The translations under genes were made by a program, and so were the position numbers. Of a DNA stretch of 64,000 bases, positions 9,253 through 19,599 are shown one piece after another. The notes under the pieces were generated by a model. That model made no database searches and was not told the origin of the DNA. It saw nothing but the letters and a program-made list of their open reading frames with translations. Source of the DNA: Pisolithus tinctorius. Lineage: Eukaryota > Basidiomycota > Agaricomycetes > Boletales > Pisolithaceae. The first letter of the stretch is position 1; each line of letters opens with the position of its first letter. The stretch is taken from contig JANFAH010000020.1 in assembly GCA_024663395.1 (NCBI GenBank), forward strand, positions 558,001 to 622,000, written 5' to 3'.

Positions 9253-12200
9253 ATGCCCCGCTCTGCTGATATCCTGGAGCCTTCGAGGGACTCCATTGCT
9301 GACTTGAACACTTGCGTTCTTCGCAACCGAAGGATTCCATCCTCACAAAATGCCCCGGTTTCCAAACGAGTAAAAAAAGGTGGTGCTGTTGTCTCTAACG
9401 ATGGAGTGCAACACTCAGAGGTACGTCTTGTATATTTCTCATCCATTACTCTAACGTCGTTTTCCGCTCACAGCAATCTACTCTGAAGGATATGATTGGC
9501 AAACCGAAACTGCAGCGCGCAGTCCAGCCTCCCGAAGGCTGGGAAGAGCACATGTTTGGCCTGAGAGATAGAAGATGCTCCTTGACACCTCGTCCTTCCA
9601 TCACGAACACCCCAATGCTCCCTTCCCCTTCCCTGCGCCTGGATGACCAAATCCGTGATGAGGACTCTGCAATGGAGGAGGTGGAGGAGAATCTCGACAA
9701 CAACGAAAACGAGGATGACCAGCCTTCCAGTAACGAGAATGAGGATGATCAGCTGTCCAGTAGCGAGAATGAGGATGACCTGCTGTCCGGTAGCGAGAAA
9801 GAGGATGACCGGCTGCCTGGTAGCAATGATGACGACAAGGGTTCCGATTACAATGAGAATGAGAATGACGATGAGGAGACAGAGAGCTTGAGCGACTCCT
9901 GTGGTAGGTTCTTCTGTTTCGTATCCCTCGTTCTCTCACGTTTTTTTCAGATAATTCTCATTTCTTTTGATTTCGGGGTTTGGTGCCTCTCTGGTTATGC
10001 GATGGTGGGCTTGGTGCCCACTTGTGTTTCAAAGCTTGGTGCTTTGGATACTTGTGACCGTTTCCTGCCGCCCATCATTCCCTTGGTTGTTATATAGATA
10101 AAGAATTGTTGCGATCCTGTTCTGTTACCATCTATATATGCATCTACCTCGTGTTGACATGTTGACTCCTAGATGGTGATGATGCACATGCTCGCAATGC
10201 TCAGACCGTTTCTTGTGCCCAGTCCCCACTTCCCCCGTCCTTGCCACCCACATACGAGTCTGATGACTCCGCCCATCCTGTAGGGGACGTTGTCCATCCT
10301 CGCCAAGAAGGTGGCCCGATCTATACTAGACTTCAGAAGAAGGGCAAAGGTAGGGCTATAGATGCTGAGGACATTGATGCTGCAAACCACAGTGACCGTG
10401 ACACCCAACTCCTGAACCTCAAGAAGCTGGGGAATCTGTCCACAGCAGTGTTAGACGAAATACGTGCTTTTGCAAAGGATGTCAAGACGATGGCGGAAGA
10501 ACTTGGCCGATGGCATGGGCGGTCTACACGCGACATACTCGTTGCTGCGGGATTTAGTGTTAAGGCTTCTCATACCAAAATTAATGAGGCCAACCTCTTC
10601 CGCTTGTGGTATTGGGCCATGCAGCCCAAACCAGATGGTGGTATGGCTTTCCTCCCTCTCACATCTACCGTTCTAACGTCCTGACCAGCCGATCGAAATT
10701 CAATCAACAATTTGATTACGAAGGAGTACAACACCCTCATGATAGGCATCCCCAAGGATGACTTCGTGGCAAGGAGGGAAAGGTTAAAAGCCGTCTATGA
10801 GTGGAGTGAGAGCTCCTCCACCGTACCGACTAACCAATCTGTCAAATCTATTGCAGCTAGAGTGGACAATGCAAAGACACAATTTTCTGGATTGGTATGT
10901 GGTTGCAACTGTGCAGCCATTGATTCTCATCGTTCCACAGGTGGAGGCGTGGTCCAATCTCGAGGATATTGAGATAGTTGGAGCAGTAATGTATGTTGGA
11001 CAGGACCCTGCAGGTCGTCAAACTTCTGGCATATTTGGAGGCTCCAAGATGATAAGAAACTTCATCAATGAAAATGGCATCGATGTCCGGTCACTCATGG
11101 ATAAGTATACCGCAATTTTCAAGTAAGTTTATTTCTTGCATGTTTCATTTGACCTCATTGGATTGTTGTAGGTGTCTCAGGAACGGCGACGGTGCAGATG
11201 CCAGGGTGGCCGGCACCGGTTCCATTGGAGATGTGGGTTCTGTGCTGGAACTACGTTGCCATACAAAGGAGACTCCGAGAGACCGCAACCGCAGAGTATT
11301 CGGAAGCATGATGAAGGAGAAGATGTTGGCTGCATTGAGAGATCTGCATGGTAAGTTATTCTTGTGCTGTACGTGCATTTATCTTGATCCTTTGCTCAGT
11401 CACACGTGGCATTGAAGTCGGCGATCCCCAGAAAGTTTCCTGGCACTGGCTTCTCGAGTTTTTGCGGAAGAGCCACCTCACTATTGTCAACTGGCTCCAC
11501 GGTGTATCTCCACTGGGCCCTGGTTTCGAGTACAAGAAACTTAAGGCTGGCCCTCTTCGTCAACTTGTAGTACCTTACCTTCGGAGAAAACTGGGTCTTT
11601 TGTATGACGGGCAAACCGATGATGAGGAAGAACAAGATAGTCTGGATGATGTGCTGGAAATTGAGATTAAGTGCTGGAACGAAGGTATTTCCTATTTTAT
11701 TCATCCAGTTGGATGCTGAAGTCCTGTGTAGAGGTCATCGATATTTTGGACGCTGACCCTTTGAAGGGTGAGATCACACTTGTCAAAGCTACTGATGGTA
11801 CTGTTTTGCGGCAGATCTCAGATGATCCAGAGTGGCAGAAGTCCCTCAAGGAAACGGATTGCCAGCAGCAAGGCACAGAGGTCCTTCGACAGCCACAACC
11901 CTGACCACAGCAACAACTCCCTTTTCCCTCTCGGAAGCGACCCTGCATGGAGGCATCAAATTTCGATACTATTGGTCCCCAGGTAAGTTCTGCTCTTTAC
12001 TCGATATCCAGTATCTGCTGACGTTCGCAAGGCTTTACAGTCTGACTGTTGAACTGCACCATGTGATCAACGCCAGGATGCATGCCCCATTGCGCAAGAT
12101 TCGCATTGTGACCCGTCCACAATTCCAAGCAATGTGCACACTCGAGAGCCTGGCCCATCTGAGCCTCCTGTGCTGGCTCTGCAATACGGGGTAGGGTTTG

Positions 12201-12705
12201 GTTCCTATGGTCTGATAACAAGACTAATGAAGCATTGTATAGGATCTACATCGGGATAATCTTCCAAGCCGTCCTCACATGCGAGAGGCTGGCCCAGCCC
12301 AGCAGTCTTTTCCCAGACAACAAGTGAGTATCCAGGTCTCTGACCTTCGGTAACAAGACTAAGGAAACATTATGTAGGATTCTCGGGGTGACCGTACGAA
12401 CTATCGTGATCCTGGCCCATCTAATATCCCATATCATGTGAGTAATTCAATTTTGCAGAGGTTTCACCGTCGACTTGCATTCTCTCTAGGTGTTATCTTC
12501 TGGCCACCGCAATCAATTTCCTCTGTCTTGCCAAGGATTCCATCGCTTTCCATCTCGAACCAACCATCCTTACTACAACGGTCCATATACCGACGACTAC
12601 TACCCTCCAACCCAGTTGGGTGAACCTCATTGGGTCAACAGGGGTAATGCTGCACAATATGAGGATGACTTTGCTGAGGAGTATATAAATGAAGATTACT
12701 ACTAG
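9253..12705 (+). CDS. Twelve-exon gene, conserved basidiomycete protein of unknown function
   Basis: The exons are 9253-9420, 9474-9903, 10173-10640, 10689-10894, 10941-11122, 11172-11350, 11400-11684, 11732-11982, about 12032-12190, 12243-12323, 12378-12437 and 12490-12705; every junction is GT..AG and keeps frame. The N-terminus is basic, followed by an acidic region of repeated NENEDDQ-type units (about 9700-9880). Next come a helical region (LSTAVLDEIRAFAKDVKTM), WSNLEDIEIVGAVMYVGQD, the best conserved block HLTIVNWLHGVSPLGPGFEY..LVVPYLRRKLG, and LVKATDGTVLRQISDDPEW. The tail is Tyr/Pro/Asn-rich and ends EEYINEDYY. I recognise the central block from uncharacterised multicopy agaricomycete proteins, without a known function. 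Two in-frame TGAs (11902-11904 and 12050-12052) interrupt the C-terminal third. The protein may end at 11904, or the copy is recently damaged. Intron 2 (269 nt) is enlarged by stem-loops. Confidence 0.7.
10005..10046 (+). repeat. Two stem-loops inside intron 2 of the 9253 gene
   Basis: GTGGGC/GCCCAC with loop TTGGT (10005-10021) and CAAAGC/GCTTTG with loop TTGGT (10030-10046) are both perfect 6-bp stems. They share the loop of the clusters at 7 kb and 8.5 kb but have different stem sequences. Confidence 0.85.
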
Positions 12706-14735
12706 TGTAGTTTTTGCTTCCCCTACAACATATTTGTCATGCGCCGCTTGTATATTGATGTCACTGGTGTCAGCAATGATGTTACCATCAGATTCGGGGG
12801 ACAAGTCTGCGGCTCTCCACTCAGTCCTGCGCCTTTCCTATCGCTTTTCGCACCACTCGTTCCCCTCGCCGAGACCTCTCTGGGGGGGCCTCTTTTGTCT
12901 AATTCCATGAAGCCGCTATTGAGATATCACCATTTTCGTGTTCAGAGGGCAGTGAGACAGTTTCGCACGTAGCTCAGGATCCGATGGTCCGATCATGGTG
13001 ACTCCTTTTTTTCCGTGTTTATCTACGAGTACCCGACCGCCTTCCTGAGGCCCCTGTCGATCACCCCAGCCATTTTCCTGAGGTCATTACCTGCTTGTTC
13101 GCTTTCCCGGAGTTACCCCTATCATCTTGGGGCTGTATCTCGGTGGTTTCTCTGACATGTCTCTCGCTTTTTTGCGGACTCGCACTACTAGATGACGACT
13201 CCCTGGAGATGTCTAGATCGTTGTGATTGGTGCAGTAGTTACGGAGATGTTCGCATTTTTGTGGCATGGCCCACCCCTTGAGGTCCTCTCATCGTACCTC
13301 ATGCGTATCTGCACCGCTTCTCTCGCTTTTCGAGCCACAAGTCCCTCTCACTGACCCATTTCTGGGGTGCCCTTGTTCACCCAATTCTGCTTGCTCGTTG
13401 TTGAGATATTCCTGCTTTTGTGTTTGAAGGGTTTCGAGGCAGTTTAGCATATACCTCAGGATCGGGTGATCCAATCGGCATTTTCCCTCTTTCTCCCTGG
13501 TTGCCTGGGAGTCCTCTACCGCATCCCATAGTTTTGTGTCAGTTGCCCCAGCCATTACTGTTACATTTCAGTACCAGCCACTTATCAACTCTTTGTTAGG
13601 GGCGGTCCAGGGTCAAATCACATATGGTACCAATGTCCATCACATGTCCATTGCTGTTAGGCACTGTAGATGATGCCTCAATCTGTATATACAATTCCTG
13701 CAGTCCTAGCTACTGTGTTTGTGCCTTGTTGCTCCTCGTGTTACAGTTATTTTCAAAACTGAGAGCAAGGCCAAATAAACAAAATCACACACATGTAGTA
13801 GCTAAATGTTATAACTTTGATATCTCAATCAATTCAAGTCAGATCACCACAATTTTTGCAGATTCAGAATCAGGGAAATTAGATGTAGGTCCTGGTGTAA
13901 AAATTAGACTAGTTCTAGCACTATATAAGCCTGAAAAAGCATAGGCTGATTTCACATATACAATCAAAATTGCAAGTGATCTAGGCATCTGTACACCTTA
14001 GCAAACCAATAGTGGTCTTCTATACATCAATTGTCCAGCAGGCTTTCAATGTTTTTTTGGGCAGTAGAGAGCCCTCTACTTTGCCTATTATTGCATATTT
14101 CTTCACACAAGATTCATATCCTTGGAGCCCTGTGTATCATCTAGAGAACAGTACCAAAAATATATGCAATTATGCAGTGTGTTGTTGTGATCTGAAGTTC
14201 TACACCTAGTATTGTCTTATCTACACATGGTGGCTGCTTACCAATCGTGTGCTACCCTCTACCTGTCCCCTTGCCTCACATCTCAAGACTTGCTTCAAAT
14301 AAAATTTGAATAGCATTCTTTGGGTGCCATGACTATTTCAAGCAATGATATGTATAGGACATTTGGAGCATGTTATTCACTGCTCACTGCTCATCTGGTC
14401 ACTGACTTTTCATCTCTGCACATATTTTTTGGTACTGTTCTCTAGAAATTACATGGGGCTCAAAGGATATGAATCTTGTGTGAAGAATTATGCAATAATG
14501 GGCTCACAATCTTGGTTATATGTGTAATGGACATCTGCAAGGCAGACCTGTGTCTCATTGCCCTGATTCTGAATCTCCAAAAATCATGGTGATCTGACTT
14601 GAACTGATTGGTGCCATTGATTGAGCCTGTTACAATGTGACAATATATATCCCAATTGTGGGCAGAGGACAATGTGGATGTCAGAGATACAGGGTAGGAT
14701 GTCCAACATTTGCCTCTGTGGCATTTGTATAACAT
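12706..14735. other. Gene-free stretch; CpG content drops at about 13.57 kb
   Basis: 12840-13560 is CpG-normal. It holds weakly similar blocks: TTGAGATAT..GTGTT..CTCAGGAT near 12916-12985 and near 13403-13465, and CTCGCTTTT-type lines near 12837, 13165 and 13320. This suggests an old tandem duplication. From about 13,570 CpG dinucleotides become very rare, marking the start of the transposon island. No domain-bearing ORF is visible in either part. Confidence 0.5.
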
Positions 14736-15100
14736 CTCACTGGTGTCCAGAGGGGGAGATGGGATGTCCCAACATAGCCTGAGAGGCTGCTGTGGGACAT
14801 CCCACTGGTTTCTGGAAGGGGGGATGGGATGTCCCAACATAGCCTGAGAGGCTGTTGTGGGACATCCCACTGGTTTATGGAAGGGGGATGGGATGTCCCA
14901 ACATAGCCTGAGAGGCTGTCATGGGACATCCCACTGGTTGCTGGAAAGGGGGTTGGGATGTCCCAACACAGCCTGAAAGGCTGTTGTGGGACATCCCACA
15001 GGTGTATGGAAGGGGGTTGGGATGTCCCAACATAGCCTGAGAGGCTGTTGTGGGACATCCCACTGGCTGCTGGAGGGGGGGGGGGGGATGTCCCAATGTA
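14736..15100. repeat. Hairpin minisatellite array B
   Basis: Five to six units of about 59-62 bp carry GGGATGTCCCA..AGCCT-gag-AGGCT..TGGGACATCCC. The unit is homologous to array A but inverted, and its inner loop is changed (gag for cta) while both stems still pair. It ends in a long G run at 15075-15088. Confidence 0.92.
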
Positions 15101-15116
15101 GCCTTATGATGGAAAT

Positions 15117-15180
15117 GTGACCAGAGCTGGGATTGAAGCAGCCTCTTAGGTGTTAACCAGGTGCTCTGACTGCTCAGTGG
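15117..15180 (-). repeat. tRNA-like segment (SINE head candidate), copy 1
   Basis: On the minus strand a B-box-like GCTTCAATCCC (15139-15129) follows CTGGTTAACACCTAAGAGG, which looks like a tRNA-Val anticodon arm, and a weak A-box region CTGAGCAGTCAGAGC. It is homologous to the segments at 16158 and 16580. It does not fold as an intact tRNA, so a tRNA-derived repeat is more likely than a tRNA gene. Confidence 0.5.
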
Positions 15181-15194
15181 TGTATATTGTCTAG

Positions 15195-15385
15195 GTGATA
15201 GCATCAGTAGCATGGGGCATGGACCAGTGATGTGGGAACAAAACTATGTGGAGTGCAATGCACAGAATACACCATTTCCAACATGGTCCTTCAATCTGGG
15301 AATTTTTGGAGTGCAACAAGGGTGCATGCCTCCTATGATCATGCAAATGGTCTGATAGCATTTTGGCCTTGTGTTATGTGGAGAG
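15195..15385. repeat. Dispersed repeat body, copy 1
   Basis: This unique-looking stretch is homologous to 16245-16430; shared words include AATGCACAGAAT, TTTTGGAGTG and TCATGCAAATGGTCTGAT. In both places it sits between a tRNA-like segment and other repeat material, so the pair defines a composite unit rather than unrelated spacer. Confidence 0.7.
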
Positions 15386-15394
15386 TGGTGTGGG

Positions 15395-16145
15395 ACATCT
15401 GGCCAGACAGGGGGGGGGTGGGACATCCCAACTTAGCCTTAGAGGCTGCTGTGGGACATCCCACTGCTGGCCAGATGGTGGGGAGGGATGTCCAAATGTA
15501 GGTGTAGGGGCTGTTGTGGGACATCCCACTGGTCGGCAAAGGGGAGGGTGGGATGCCCCAATGTAGCCTCAGAGGCTGTTGTGGGACATCCCACTGGTTG
15601 CCAGAGGGGGAGAGGGATATCCCAATGTAGCCTTAGAGGCTATTGTGGGACATCCCCCTGGTTGCCAGAGGGGGGGAAGGAATGCCCCAATGTAGCCTTA
15701 GAGGCTGTTGTGGGACATCCCACTGCTTGCCAGAGAGGGGGGAGGGATGTCCCAATGTAGCTTTAGAGGCTGTCATGGGACATCCCAATACTTGCCAGAG
15801 GGGGGGAGGGATGTCCCAATGTAGCTTTAGAGGCTGTCATGGGACATCCCACTACTTGCCAAAGGGGGGGAGGGATGTCCCAATGTAGCCTTACAGGCTG
15901 TTGTGGGACATCCCACTGCTTGCCAGAGGGGGGGGAGGGATGTCCCAATGTAGCTTTAGAGGCTGTCATGGGACATCCCACTGCTTGCCAGAGGGGGGGA
16001 GGGATGTCCCAATGTAGCCTTAGAGGCTATTGTGGGACATCCCAATACTTGCCAGAGGGGGGGAGGGATGTCCCAATGTAGCTTTAGTGGCTGTTGTGGG
16101 ACATCCCACTGCTTGCCAGAGGAGGGGAGGGATGTCCCAAAGTAG
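15395..16145. repeat. Hairpin minisatellite array C
   Basis: About twelve units of 60-65 bp have the same arms as arrays A and B. The linkers (CTTGCCAGAGGGGGGGAGG) are the reverse complement of those in array A. Units near 15430-15600 are more diverged than those near 15700-16100, suggesting recent amplification of the inner units. Confidence 0.93.
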
Positions 16146-16157
16146 CCTCATGAGGAA

Positions 16158-16232
16158 AATGTGACCAGTCCTAAGATTGAACCAGTGACCTCCTAGGTGT
16201 TTACCAGGTGCTGCAACCACTGAGCCATATGG
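16158..16232 (-). repeat. tRNA-like segment (SINE head candidate), copy 2
   Basis: This is the best-preserved of the three. On the minus strand the A box TGGCTCAGTGG fits the RNA polymerase III consensus, and the B box begins GGTTCAATC, separated by a tRNA-like spacer. Adjacent sequence TGGTAAACACCTAGGAGG resembles an anticodon arm. It could be a pol III-transcribed SINE head or a decayed tRNA. Confidence 0.55.
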
Positions 16233-16244
16233 TCTGGGTACTAG

Positions 16245-16560
16245 TGTCAGTAGCTTGGGGGCTTAGACTAGCACTGTGGGAACATATCTCCATGAAGTTA
16301 ATGCACAGAATGCACCATCTCCAATGTGGTCCCTTCTTCTGGCCACTTTTGGAGTGTAAAAACAGTGCACACCCCCTAGGGTCATGCAAATGGTCTGATT
16401 GCCTTTTGACCTTGTGTCATGTGATGGATCAGGATTTACTGCTGTGTTTCCAGGAGGCCTTACTATCAGCCACCTTGTGTCCATGTAACTCACATGATCT
16501 GGACTTACTAAGGATGCTGCATGACCCATTGTACTGAGCATGCATGGGTTCCAGCTGCAG
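16245..16560. repeat. Dispersed repeat body, copy 2
   Basis: The first 190 bp match 15195-15385. The rest continues to the third tRNA-like segment at 16580. It lacks coding potential and is CpG-poor. Confidence 0.6.
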
Positions 16561-16579
16561 CTCATAACCTGATGAAAAT

Positions 16580-16648
16580 GTGACCAGAGCTGGCATTGAG
16601 CCAGGACCCTCTCAGTGTCAAGCAGCTGCTCTGACCATGGAGCTACCT
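16580..16648 (-). repeat. tRNA-like segment (SINE head candidate), copy 3
   Basis: On the minus strand TAGCTCCATGGTCAGAGC can form a D-arm (GCTC/GAGC), CTGCTTGACACTGAGAG resembles a Val(GAC) anticodon arm, and CTGGCTCAATGCCAG can form a T-arm containing the B-box-like GGCTCAATGCC. The acceptor stem is not convincing. Confidence 0.55.
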
Positions 16649-16704
16649 TGCATTGGATTCTCTATGGTGCTTGTAGGATTAGTGCAGATTACTACTTCAA
16701 CACC

Positions 16705-17215
16705 TTAGAGGCTGTGTTGGGACATCCCTCTGGTTGCCAGAGGGGAGGGTGGGATGTCCCAATATAGCCTTAGAGGCTGTTGTGGGACATCCCACTGGTT
16801 GGCAAAGGGGAGGGTGGGATGTCCCAATGTAGGCTTAGAGGCTGTTGGGGGACATCCCACTGGTTGACGGTGGGGAGGGTGGGATGTCCCAATGTAGGCT
16901 TGGAGGCTGTTGTGGGACATCCCACTGCTTGGCAAAGGGGAGGGTGGGACATCCCAACATAGCCTTAGAGGCTGTTGTGGGACATCCCACTGCTTGGCAG
17001 AGGGAACAGTGGGATGTCCCAATGTAGCCTTAGAGGCTGTTGTGGGACATCCCACTGGTTGGCAGAGGGAACAGTGGGATGTCCCAATGTAGCCTTAGAG
17101 GCTGTTGTGGGACATCCCACTGGTTGGCAAAGGGGAGGGTGGGATGTCCCAAGGTAGCCTTGGAGGCTGCTGTGGGACATCCCAAGTCCCCTTATGAAAG
17201 TCAGTGGGATGTCCC
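16705..17215. repeat. Hairpin minisatellite array D
   Basis: About eight units of 64-65 bp share the arms of arrays A-C. Linkers vary between GGTTGGCAAAGGGGAGGGT and GGCAGAGGGAACAGT types, giving two interleaved subfamilies. The right end degrades into a partial unit at 17180-17215. Confidence 0.93.
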
Positions 17216-17930
17216 ATCCCAGCCTCAGAGGGCTATGATGGCACATCCTCCTAAGCTACCTTTGCAGACCAGCACAATGCCCCATGACAACCTCAGAGGC
17301 TCATCTGGGACATTCTGCCCTCTGCAGATGGTGTTGCAAAGGTGACCAACACCATGTTCTATGTGGGGGACTTTGAGATATTGGCTTGTCTCACAAGTGT
17401 TCAAAAACCATTCACTTCTTCCTTCATACAGTACAAATTGCATGAGGTATAGACACAAATTGTTTGAATTTATTATTGCAATTTTCAAGGCAAATGTGGA
17501 GGCCCAGGTGGGTCATCTCCATGGCAACTAGTGAGATGTCCCAATACAGCAGAATCACATTGTAAAGATGTACATGAAAAGTACTATTGTATACTACTAT
17601 GCATGGTGGGATGGGAGGGGATGTATAGGTCAAAGGATACTTTGTGGATTAAATCTGTCAGAGGAGCAAGGGGGCTAGGATTTCTGCAGCTATTTCAATG
17701 CTAATATAAGCTGCACTTTCAGGAGTAGGGACCCCAGTCACCCAAGGCAGTCTTAGGACATCCCAAATAATTGCATTTGAATGGATGGCTATGTGGGAAA
17801 TCCCATCTGTCCCAGGGCCTAAAAATCTGCATAGCCCTGGGACATGACCAGATGTCCCTGGGCAGACCTTGGTCTGGGAGGCTATTAGGCTGGATGGTTT
17901 GGAGAAACTATTCAGCCTAAATGCTTATGA
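17216..17930. other. CpG-poor spacer, no gene
   Basis: Scattered GGGACATCCC-like words (17755, 17795) suggest degenerate minisatellite remnants. No coding segment is recognised. Confidence 0.45.
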
Positions 17931-17934
17931 AAAA

Positions 17935-18241
17935 TGGTTACCTGAAGTGGGGTAGTGATAGTTCCCTCATTCATTCATGAACATGGTGGGTCCTTTGTTT
18001 ATGTTCTTTGGGGTCAGTGGAGAAGATAAGGAGGTCATCCATGTAGACAACCAACCACCCTTCAGTGATCATGTCTCTGAAAGAGTTGCTCATGACTCAC
18101 TGGAAAGTGGTGGGGGAGTTGCATAAGCCAAAGACCATGATGGTGGGCTCAAAGAGTCCCTTGTGCATGATGAACTCTGGTTTCCATTGGTCCCCTTCTT
18201 TGATGTGGACACTATTATAGCCTGATCTTACATCTAATTCA
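17935..18241 (-). pseudogene. Ty3/gypsy reverse transcriptase fragment
   Basis: The minus-strand translation gives YELDVRSGYNSVHIKEGDQWK, then FGLCNSPTTFQ, a TGA in the place usually held by a basic or neutral residue, and finally VVYMDDLLIFSTD with the catalytic YMDD. Only about 100 codons of the palm domain remain. The fragment lies directly in front of the oppositely oriented gypsy element at 18242, so it is a truncated older insertion. Confidence 0.85.
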
Positions 18242-18293
18242 TACTCACACTTGTATGATCTCATTTTCTGTCCTCTGAAAAACTTATGCCATT

Positions 18294-19528
18294 ATGAGAA
18301 CTCAAGCTCAATCCCACAGGGAGGTCACTGAGAACCTCAATGCAGCACTAGCCAATCCACATTGTCTCCCTTCTGTCATCAAACAATTCCAACCCTTCTC
18401 CACTCAACACCACTCTTGCACTGAAGGTGAAAGTGCTTCACAAGCTGGTCACTCTGACCTCCACCCAACAACCTTCCATACTCTGTCTCCTCATAACCAA
18501 GATGATGGACCCAACCCTGACCCTGATAACCCTGATGGTGATCCCAATGGCAGGGGCAGTGGTGATGGGGATATCCCCAAAGACCTGGCTGAGCCACCAG
18601 AGGATCCCCTTGTGGCTCTTGCTAGAGCCATCCATGTGCTTGTGCAGTCTAGTTTGCACACTGGGGACTCTGCTCCAAAAACCAAAGTCCACAAGCCCAA
18701 CACCTTTGATGGCTCTGACCCAAAGAAACTCTGTGAGTTCCTCATTCAGTGCGAGCTGAACTTTCAAGACTGCCCCTGTGCATTCCGCTCCAACAGAGCA
18801 AAGGTAACCTTCACTCAGTCCTACTTGAAGGGAATGGCTCTGGCTTGGTTCAAGCCAGACCTACTAAACCCCAAGGGCTATGAATGCCTGTTCTGGATGG
18901 ACAACTATCATGAGTTCTTGCACGAGCTCACAACTAATTTTGGTCCACATGACACCATAGCAGATGCCATCCAACAACTCAAGAATCTCACTATGAAAGA
19001 CAGTTCTTGAATTACCAAGTATGTCATGGAGTTCAATTGCTGGGCTTCACAAGTCAAGGACTATGGTGTCAGTGCACTCTGCCACCACTTCTATAGCAGA
19101 CTTCCAGACTGCATCAAAGATGAGATCACTCACATCAGAAAGCCTTCTACCCTTGCACAACTCTGCAAACTCACCCAGACCATCAATGCACACTACTGTG
19201 AATGCAAGGCAGAAATTTCACACATCACCAAGTCTGCCACCAACAAGTTGAAGTCTTCCAACTCCAACAACAAGTCTAAATCATTGTCCTCTACCTCCAC
19301 TCCAAAGTCCAATGCCAAGGGCAAGGGCAAACAGAAAGATCTGCCGAAGTCCAATATTGCCCATCTTCTAGGCAAGGATGGCAAACTCACCTCTGCCTCT
19401 TCTGTGGTGAGGCTGGCCACTCTGCTAAGGACTGCCCTAAATCAACCTCTTGTGCAGCCAAAGCCCATGCAGCTATAGCTGGAACTCTGCCTCCTCTGCC
19501 CACAGAGAAGGCAGAGCCAAAAAATTAG
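18294..19528 (+). pseudogene. gypsy gag remnant
   Basis: From MRTQAQSH the frame stays open to TGA at 19008-19010. It contains a Pro/Asp-rich region and a capsid-like segment (PNTFDGSDPKKLCEFLIQCELNF, ALAWFKPDLL). After the TGA (context SS*ITKYVMEF, where related Gags have R) the same frame continues through a Ser/Lys-rich linker. A zinc knuckle C-X2-C-X4-H-X4-C (CLFCGEAGHSAKDC, 19394-19435) follows, but in a different frame, so there is at least one frameshift near 19380. The frame then ends at TAG 19526-19528. Gag packages the element RNA in normal copies; this one is inactive. Confidence 0.82.
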
Positions 19529-19599
19529 TCCACTCCTCCAGGGAGCCTGCACAGCCTGGAGGAAGCATTTACCCCAACTGTGTGCAACCAGACATCTGA

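Noticed and set aside
16158..16648. Functional tRNA genes
   Set aside because: A and B box-like parts exist, but no complete cloverleaf with acceptor stem could be drawn.
18438..18767. Minus-strand ORFs opposite gag
   Set aside because: Antisense shadows of the gag reading frame with no family resemblance.
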